Part shown: positions 57,751 through 64,000 of the stretch, in pieces
Position numbering within the stretch: the first letter of the stretch is position 1
Layout of the letters: every line of letters begins with the position of its first letter
Source of the DNA: Phocoena phocoena
Taxonomy: Eukaryota; Chordata; Mammalia; Artiodactyla; Phocoenidae
NCBI RefSeq assembly: GCF_963924675.1
Contig: NC_089226.1
Span: forward strand, 51,291,124 to 51,355,123
DNA: 64,000 nt
Reading direction: 5' to 3'
Program-made: the position numbers and the translations under genes
The notes under the pieces: generated by a model
What the model was told of the DNA's origin: nothing
The model's input: only the letters and a program-made list of their open reading frames with translations
The model's database searches: none

Positions 57751-57836
57751 TGATTTACAATGTTGCATTACTTTCTGCAACATTGATTTACAATCAATGT
57801 TGATTGATTGTAAATCAACATTGATTTACAATGTTG
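57751..57836. repeat. Local hairpin and duplication inside L1 3'UTR
   Basis: A perfect 14-bp inverted repeat, GATTTACAATCAAT (57785-57798) and its complement (57803-57816) around a GTTG loop, sits between two direct copies of TGATTTACAATGTTG (57751-57765 and 57822-57836). The intact L1 has one copy, so about 70 bases were added by a local event. Confidence 0.93.
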
Positions 57837-57867
57837 TATTAGTTCATTAGTATACAGCAAAGTGATT

Positions 57868-57892
57868 CATATATATATATATATATATATAT
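57868..57892. repeat. (AT)n microsatellite within L1
   Basis: About 12 AT units at the L1 3'UTR position equivalent to the array at 35828-35900. Confidence 0.9.
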
Positions 57893-58364
57893 TCTTTTTC
57901 ATTGTAGGTTATCACAAGACTTGAATATAGTTCCCTGTGCTATACGGTAGGACCTTGTTATTTATCTGTTTTATATATAATAGTTTGTATCTGCTAATCC
58001 CAAACTTCTAATTTATCCCTCCCCCGACTTTCCCCTTTGGTAACCATATGTTTATTTCCTGTCTGTGAGTCTGTTTCTGTTTAGTAAATAAGATCATTTG
58101 TATCATATTTTAGATTCTACATATAAGTGATGTCATATAATATTTGTCTTTGACTTACTTCATTTAGTGTGATAATCTCTAGGTCCATCCATGTTGCTGC
58201 AAATGGCATTATTTCATTCTTTTTATGGCTGAATAGTATTCCATTGTGTATATATATCCACATCTTCTTGATACATACTCCCCAATATTCATAGCAGCAC
58301 TATTTACAATAGCCAAGACGTGGAAGCAACCTAAATGTCCATCGACAAATGAATGGATAAACTC

Positions 58365-58700
58365 TATTACTATTTTTATCATTATCATCACCATCATCTC
58401 ATCATGAAATTGTTTTAATTTATCCAAAGGCTTAAGATCATTTGGGAAGGGGTAGAGTACACCAGACAATGAAGTTAAAATTCTATAAGGGGTAAACCCA
58501 ATCTTAACTTGATTCCTCTCCATCTGTAATGATAAGCAATCTTAGAGACTTGGGAGTGACAGAGAAAATAAGATGGAGGTACTTATTTTCATGTGTTTGT
58601 AGTTTATTGAATCCTCTAATCTATTGGTGGATTAGATAGATATAGATATAGATAGAGGTAAAGGTGTAGATGTAATATATGCAAATTATTTTTCCTTAGT
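58365..58700. other. Simple-sequence-rich, otherwise unrecognised
   Basis: ATC/ATT-type repeats lie at 58375-58405 and ATAG repeats at 58634-58660. No gene is seen. Confidence 0.55.
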
Positions 58701-58709
58701 GAGGAAATA

Positions 58710-58910
58710 TATTAGTATTCATCTTCTCTTAAATATCAGATGCTTGACATATTTTATTACATTCAGTCTTCCCTACACACATGTAAGATTTGAATTTATA
58801 TCCTCATTTTATAGATGAGGAGAGACGGACATGGAAATTAAATAATTTAGCTAAGGGATTTTAACCCATGTTCTACCCAACTCTAAATGCGGTAGTATTC
58901 CACTGTATTT
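58710..58910 (-). repeat. MIR SINE
   Basis: 'tatcctcattttatagatga' 'ggagagacggacatggaaat' 'taaataatttagctaaggga' matches reversed MIR. Confidence 0.8.
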
Positions 58911-58914
58911 CAAT

Positions 58915-59555
58915 TTCAGAGATATATGGTAGGCGTGTCAACCTTGCCCTCCTTATTTCCACTATTGGTTTTGCTACATCTCAGCATTATTTCCAGATAT
59001 GCCAGATGGGGCTCCAGAATCTTTCCCAGCAGTGTGCTAGATGATCAATTCCAGGCAGATGGAATCAGCCCATGACAGGAAACCCAATTCTCAACTGTTC
59101 TTGTACTATCCCACACAGTTCTCCCATCTTACCTTTCAAATAATGAGCAATTTTCCCCTACAATTAATTGTGGAATATAATGTGATAGAGGCTTAACATC
59201 ACCTAGTAATTGCCTTTAACATTCACTGAAGAAAGAAACCTTCTTTCTTGTCTAATCAACATCACCATCTACAATTTGCTAAAACTAGGAAATGAAGGAT
59301 TCTCCTGGATTCCTTTCTTTGCTTCATGCACTGTATACAAACCGTCACAACATTCTGTCAGCTCTACATACAAAATATATCTTGAATTTGACCCCTTTCT
59401 CGGTCTCCATTGATACCAACCTATTTCAAGATTGGTCCCTGGTCTAGGTTTTTATCAAATCTTGCCTAAATTATTGCCATTGTCTCCATGCTTCCATTCA
59501 AGCCTTTCTCTACAAAAGTCTAACTATAACACAGCCAGAAAAAAATAATGTAAAT
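58915..59555. other. Weak L2-like sequence
   Basis: Phrases such as 'catgcttccattcaagcctt' 'tctctacaaaa' and 'cacagccagaaaaaaataat' at 59490-59545 may be upstream parts of the L2 that is clear from 59560. No gene is seen. Confidence 0.4.
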
Positions 59556-59559
59556 CAAG

Positions 59560-60055
59560 TCATTGTTTTTCTTAGAATAGAATCCAAACTTGTTAACATA
59601 TAATGGCCCCAGTTACCTTACACCTGCTTGCTTCTGTGAATGCAACTTCTACCATTCTTCTCTTTATTGCTGCAGAGAGCCAGATGCTCTAGAAAGGTTC
59701 TAGAGAGCTGCTATAGATGTCCTAGATGCTCTAGAGATCAGAGATGCTCCTCGACATTGGAGCCCTTTGTGTCGTTGCAGAAAGCCAAGCTCATTCCTGC
59801 ATTAGGGTCTTTGCTTTTGATGTTTCATCTGCCGTCAAGTTCTTTCTCCTGGTCTGTTTCTCTTTTCATCAGATCTCAGGTCAAATATCTCTTTTCCCAA
59901 GAGCATTCCTGTCTCCCATCTGAAGTAGTTTCTTTTCTTCCTTGTCTGTTACTAATTGAAGTCATCTTATTTGTTTGTTTGCTCACCCTTTTCTGTCTCT
60001 ATCTTAGCAACGTAGGCTCCATTAGAGAAAGCTCTCTAAATCTCCCATTCATCAC
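59560..60055 (+). repeat. L2 LINE fragment with internal insertion
   Basis: 'gaatccaaacttgttaacat', then 'agccaagctcattcctgcat' 'tagggtctttgcttttgatg' and 'atcagatctcaggtcaaata' follow L2. Between 59676 and 59780 lies a stretch not in L2, with the 12-bp motif AGATGCTCTAGA twice (59682-59693, 59724-59735). The 159-codon frame 59640-60119 runs through this L2 and is a chance frame. Confidence 0.8.
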
Positions 60056-60059
60056 CATG

Positions 60060-60820
60060 GCCCTACTGCTTACATCAGGCCAGCAGCAAGTGTTCAATCA
60101 TGATTTCCTAGGAGAATGAGTAACAAGTATCAGAACTGTTAGACCTACAGGTCACAATACCTATTTGATCCTTACAAGTAAAGCAGTAGCTCCCTATCCT
60201 CTGTGACCACTTCTCCTGAGATGATAGAAAAATCAAAGCCTAAAGCTAATGTGTAAAGCACAGTACATATGTGATCATCTTTCATTTTCTTAGAAGTTTT
60301 CTCTTTAGCCTACAATGAAAAGAAACATCTCTATATTAAGACTGTTGTTTGCATATAATAAACCCTGCCCTGGACACAAGCTTTGTTGATGCCATAATCA
60401 TGGCCTGGCTGGTTCCTCCTGGATTTAGTAAGTCCTGCCTTGTCAATATCTTCCCATTCTACCTCTCACTTTAGATAATTGCACATGACCCTTAGAGACC
60501 AGTCCAAGCCGACTTTATGGTTCTCATGCCTGAATTTTGCATTTTGGTGTTCAGAATATCTGACTTGCAGTTTCATATAGAATTTATAACTTGATTTGAA
60601 AAAAAGAAATCCTGAGAGGCAAGGCTATACTGGACTGTAGAAATAAACATGTTTGTAAGAATAGGCTTTGTCGGTTTCTCTTTCTAACTCAGTCATCAGA
60701 CAGGCACTTTCGCCAACTTGCTAATGTTCTAGCCGTACTGAAATGTGTTCAGTTCTCCAAATACAACAAGCTCTTTTTTTTCACTTTGGGAAAAAGTCAG
60801 ATGAAAAGTCAGATGTTTTG
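60060..60820. other. Unrecognised sequence
   Basis: No gene or clear repeat. Confidence 0.4.
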
Positions 60821-60829
60821 GCCTTTGCC

Positions 60830-61175
60830 TGAAAGATGTTTCACCCTTCACCTCTCTTTGCCGATTGGCTCTCCTTTAACTTTCAGGTCTTAGTTTCGCT
60901 CTGACTTCCTTTAGAAAACTTTCCCTGGCATTACCACACCCTGACCCCATGCTTCCCAAACTGGAATTACTGTGTGTTCACATGAACATCCATATGATAT
61001 AGAACTCACTGTCACATGGTTTGTACCTTATTCACTTAGTTGAATTCAATGAGGATAGGGACTGAATCTGTCTTTTTTGTTCCAGGTTTTGTACACAGTA
61101 ATAATAAGTACTAGATGAATGAAAGGATGAATGAATCATTTCTAGAATGAAAGAATGAATGAATCATTTCTAGCC
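60830..61175 (+). repeat. L2 LINE 3' end
   Basis: 'ctttcaggtcttagtttcgc', 'gaaaactttccctggcatta', 'gaggatagggactgaatctg' and the tail 'gatgaatgaaaggatgaatg' are L2. The tail is a 28-bp tandem duplication (61118-61145 and 61146-61173, 27 of 28 identical). Confidence 0.85.
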
Positions 61176-61179
61176 TGTC

Positions 61180-62430
61180 CCGCTCCTAATTGTCCTGTTG
61201 TGTAGATCTCATCAAAGGGTAATGTCCATGAAGATGAAGAACAATTCTTCTTTGATTTGTTTGTATCCTTCATGGACTAAGCATATTTCAAATTATAGAG
61301 CAGATGCTTAATCAGAATCACAGTTAATTGCATTGAGAATCCAATAAAGCATGACAGTATTACTTTGTACATTTTTTCAAGTTGTACACTTGCCTTATGT
61401 ACATTTTCCTGTGTTTATTTTATAGCTCAGTTAAAAATATTTAAAGTTATTTTACAATACCAGGAGAAAAAGATTGCAAATTGATGCATTGATAGTAATA
61501 ATTATCTTTATTAAGCTTCTCGGAAACTGATGTTGAGATTGAGAGATATATAGAAATAAATGAATAGGAGACTGAGGTAGAGCATCTCCACACAGGGGAG
61601 AGTCCTTGCAAAGGTGCTGAGAACAGGAGGAGAGCCAGCAGCCATAGTCAGGGGAGCCAGAAGCACTGAAGCTACAGAAGTGCAGAGGCCAGAGGCTGGA
61701 GAGCCTGGAGGTCATTGCTGAGAATCTAGGTTGTTGTTTTAAGATCAACAGGGAGCTTCTAGAAGAGTTGTAAGCTGAGAAAAGAATACTCTGGCTTCAA
61801 AATAGAGAACATCTTTAAAGTGGTGGTAGTTTCGACTGGGTCCTAATGATAGAAAAGGAAAAAGAGAGAGGGGAAAACAAAAGATTTTTTATAATATCTA
61901 AGAATTAAATCAGTAAATTTATAGAATATGCAAGGGTACCAAGAATATTGATTTCTATTTTGTTTATCAGGAAGAAAATGAATATTTTATTGGTTTTTTT
62001 GTTATATGAATTTTAGCGAGATTTTTCTGTTCTGGGCCTTAGTTTACTGCCTGAAAGGCACCTATACAATGTTTCTCTTATTTTAAGCTCTCTAACCTAA
62101 TAGTCATGAGCATCTTATTGATTATTTAATAGATTAGTATGTACCTGTTAACCCTCAATATGACCATCGTTTTATGGGCCCACCTGGGACAAAAAGGTGA
62201 CAATTATTTAGTAGAGCAATAGTGGTTGATATTAAAAAATCAGTATGTTTGAAGGCGAAGGTAACCAATAAATTTCTCTGCTTCTACATGAGTTTTTTTT
62301 TTTAATTTATTTTAGGAATTTGCCTTCTCTTTAGCTACTACTGTGTGACTGGTTTCATAAAAATACAGAAGTCCTTGATGGCAAATATGGTGCTCAAGTC
62401 TATTGTATCCAGTATACGTAAAAATAGGTA
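61180..62430. other. Mostly unrecognised, possible reversed L2
   Basis: 61560-61800 has L2-like phrases in reverse (gagtccttgcaaaggtgctg, gaatactctggcttcaaaat). Nothing else is seen. Confidence 0.4.
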
Positions 62431-62469
62431 AAATAAACATACACATACACATACACATGCACCCCTTAG

Positions 62470-62725
62470 CAGTAAATCCTTTCATGATTTACCCTCTGTC
62501 CACCTCTCCACACTAAGTTCTTACCATTCCCTCAAATGCCACTGTGCCTTAGTCATAATCGAGTCTTTTCTAGTCTCTGAGTTGTCATGTTTATTAGTTC
62601 CTCAGTGTCTTAGTATCTGTTCTACTCATTGCTTTGTATTCCTTCTCTCTTTTCCAAAGTGCCTGACATATAGTCAGTGTTCAATAAATTCCTATTATTG
62701 TTGCTATTATTGTTATTATTATTAT
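62470..62725 (+). repeat. L2 LINE 3' end with trinucleotide tail
   Basis: 'tcttttccaaagtgcctgac' 'atatagtcagtgttcaataa' 'attcctattattgttgctat' is a clear L2 end followed by TTA/TTG repeats (62693-62726). Confidence 0.85.
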
Positions 62726-62749
62726 ATCAAAAAAAACCAGAGAAAACTT

Positions 62750-63055
62750 TAACAGAATAGTATTCAGAACGAATTGGATTTTAGAGAGGTTGTTTTAGCT
62801 GAAATGTGGAGGAAGATGGTTTGCAGACCATGAGAAATCCAGGGAAGAAAGACAGTCACATCAGATTTAGGAGCAGTGGGAATGGAGAGGGAAACATAGT
62901 TTGAATTGACTAATAAATATTGAATAGCTAGAAGTAAGAAGAGTTGGCAATATTCAGATGAGTAAATTTAATATGATTCCCAGGTTGCTGGTTTGACCAC
63001 TGATTTGGTAGTATTAAGTTTCATCAGAATAAGTTGTTAGCTGTGAAATAATGAG
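62750..63055 (-). repeat. L2 LINE internal fragment
   Basis: 'gaggttgttttagctgaaat' 'gtggaggaagatggtttgca', 'gattcccaggttgctggttt' 'gaccactgatttggtagta' and 'taagtttcatcagaataag' resemble the reversed L2 region upstream of its 3' part. Confidence 0.5.
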
Positions 63056-63059
63056 TTCA

Positions 63060-63450
63060 ATTTTGTACGTAATGGATTTGTAGTATCTATGGGATGGCTA
63101 GCTAAATGCCCGATAGACAATTAAACATAAACCTAAGCTAGTAACCCTAATACGATTGGTAATTTTTTAAAAGTACTTGTGTATCAGAGAACTGACTGCT
63201 TAATTCTGAAAAGTAGGAATCATTGATGTGCATAACACTAATAATGAAAAAGACAATGTTTATTTTCATTAATGACTCGAGGTCATTCAGCTAGTAAGTG
63301 TCAATCCTTCATTTGATTGTAGGTCCATCTGGCTACCTTATTTTTTCCATTACAACTTATGGTCTCCTGTATGTGACAGAGATTGAAAGGAGATGAAGTA
63401 GGAAATTTGGCATGGGCAAGATTAGCTTCCCTCCCCTTTAGCAGATAAAA
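63060..63450. other. Mostly unrecognised, with MIR scrap
   Basis: A reversed MIR core is possible at 63260-63345 (tgactcgaggtcattcagct, agtaagtgtcaatcc). Confidence 0.45.
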
Positions 63451-63454
63451 GAGC

Positions 63455-63560
63455 TCCACCCAACAAATGTGTACTCAGCACCTTCTGTGTGCAAGAGAGC
63501 ATGCTCAGTTTTGGGGATATGACAGCAAACAAGGCATCACACATTTGCCAGCATACCCCA
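63455..63560 (-). repeat. L2 LINE fragment
   Basis: 'gtgtactcagcaccttctgt' 'gtgcaagagagcatgctcag' 'ttttggggatatgacagcaa' 'acaa' is the reversed L2 3' end. Confidence 0.8.
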
Positions 63561-63564
63561 AAAA

Positions 63565-64000
63565 ACGTAAGTCCAAAAGAGAAGGGTCATATATAGGTAA
63601 ATCGCTGCTTTATGTAATCTCCTTGGAGGAGCCTTTCTGTGTTTGATAATAGCAATCAAAGAATGGAAACGGTGTTTATTGCCTCTTTTGTTATACAGTG
63701 TCATCTCCATCTCCTGAACTGCTCTCATCAATTCTCTCATCACTGGAGAATATTACCAAAAGAGAAACACAGTATGTTTCTTTCTCATATTCTGGAGATA
63801 TTGGAAAAATATAGTGGAGCAGGTTAGGAAACTCTATCAGTTCCATATCCTCCAGATCCTCCCTCTTCCATCTCTTGCAAGAGTGAACACATAGATCTGT
63901 ACTGCTGTTCTGTATTTTGAGGTACTTTGACATTGAAATGTTTGAGCTGTTTCACATAAAGCTCTTTGACCTTTTTAATACCAGTTCAGTAATATATCTT
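63565..64000. other. Unrecognised sequence
   Basis: No supported feature. Two overlapping antisense frames of 62-80 codons at 63537-63933 have no recognisable family. Confidence 0.4.

Larger units (their letters stand above)
57715..58364 (-). mobile_element. L1 LINE 3' end with inverted 5' piece (twin priming)
   Basis: From 57715 to about 58267 the minus strand reads L1 3'UTR and the last ORF2 codons (targets 'gtatagttgatttacaatgt', 'aatatagttccctgtgctat', 'ctaggtccatccatgttgct', 'tattccattgtgtatatata'). From 58268 to 58364 the plus strand reads the immediately upstream ORF2 piece ('aatattcatagcagcactat' 'ttacaatagccaagacgtgg' 'aagcaacctaaatgtccatc'). The two parts adjoin in the L1 consensus, so this is a 5' inversion. 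The poly(A) end near 57715 is worn. Confidence 0.92.

Noticed and set aside
58209..58523. 104-codon frame ending in L1-like [13 protein letters not shown]
   Set aside because: It crosses the twin-priming inversion point and unrelated flank, so it is a chimera of L1 and non-L1 sequence.
59640..60119. 159-codon frame, the longest plus-strand frame in the window
   Set aside because: It runs through a decayed L2 element with an insertion; no conserved domain and no exon signals.
1..64000. CRISPR array, phage, operon or other microbial system
   Set aside because: The sequence is mammalian nuclear DNA. The only regular repeats are microsatellites and short tandem duplications, with no spacer-repeat architecture.

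Overview
The window is 64 kb of non-coding vertebrate nuclear DNA from a mammal, and the evidence points to a cetacean. Four tRNA-derived SINEs (about 2000-2214, 13164-13370, 16501-16781, 44443-44626) are of the CHR type shared by cetaceans, hippos and ruminants. The short form, whose body runs from a tRNA-like head straight into the 'gagaggcccgcg' 3' part, is as far as I recall typical of whales and dolphins. The young L1 copies match the L1 lineage of cetartiodactyls. Older layers (MIR, L2, MLT1-type MaLR LTRs, hAT and mariner-type DNA elements) are those of any placental mammal. I found no convincing exon of a cellular gene, no RNA gene and no bacterial or viral gene system. It reads as an intergenic region or the interior of a large intron.

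Layout. 1-3169: a putative ERV-type LTR, L2 and MIR scraps, and an MLT1 LTR split by a SINE. 3170-8390: a minus-strand L1 with a complete 5'UTR but a large internal deletion joining ORF1 to the reverse-transcriptase part of ORF2. 9228-9697: a mariner-like element with TA duplications. 11112-15380: an older plus-strand L1, again lacking the endonuclease region and carrying a SINE. 16300-16805: an L1MB-type 3' end split by a SINE. 19340-21390: L2, old L1, an MLT-type LTR with a near-perfect inverted duplication, another interspersed repeat and a polypyrimidine tract. 21390-27855: mostly unrecognised sequence with MIRs and trinucleotide repeats. 27868-30565: a young, 5'-truncated minus-strand L1 with a 12-bp target-site duplication. 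30581-42340: unrecognised sequence with MIR and L2 fragments, two copies of one unnamed repeat family, a short L1 3' end and a CA repeat. 42357-43205: a solo ERVL-like LTR. 44443-44626: a SINE with a duplication but no A-tail. 45141-45340: an assembly gap of 200 Ns. 48379-48569: a hAT-type miniature element. 49000-57480: a dense run of MIR and L2 fragments. 57700-58364: an L1 3' end with an inverted 5' piece (twin priming). 58365-64000: L2 and MIR fragments.

The features do not work together as a system; they are independent insertions of different ages. The points most worth a second look are mutational: the inverted duplication at 20475-20678, the local hairpin rearrangement at 57751-57836, the flush twin-priming junction at 58267, the tail-less SINE at 44443, and two L1 copies that lost the ORF1-to-endonuclease segment independently. 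Family names rest on remembered consensus sequences. Boundaries are firm where a target-site duplication is given and approximate elsewhere.
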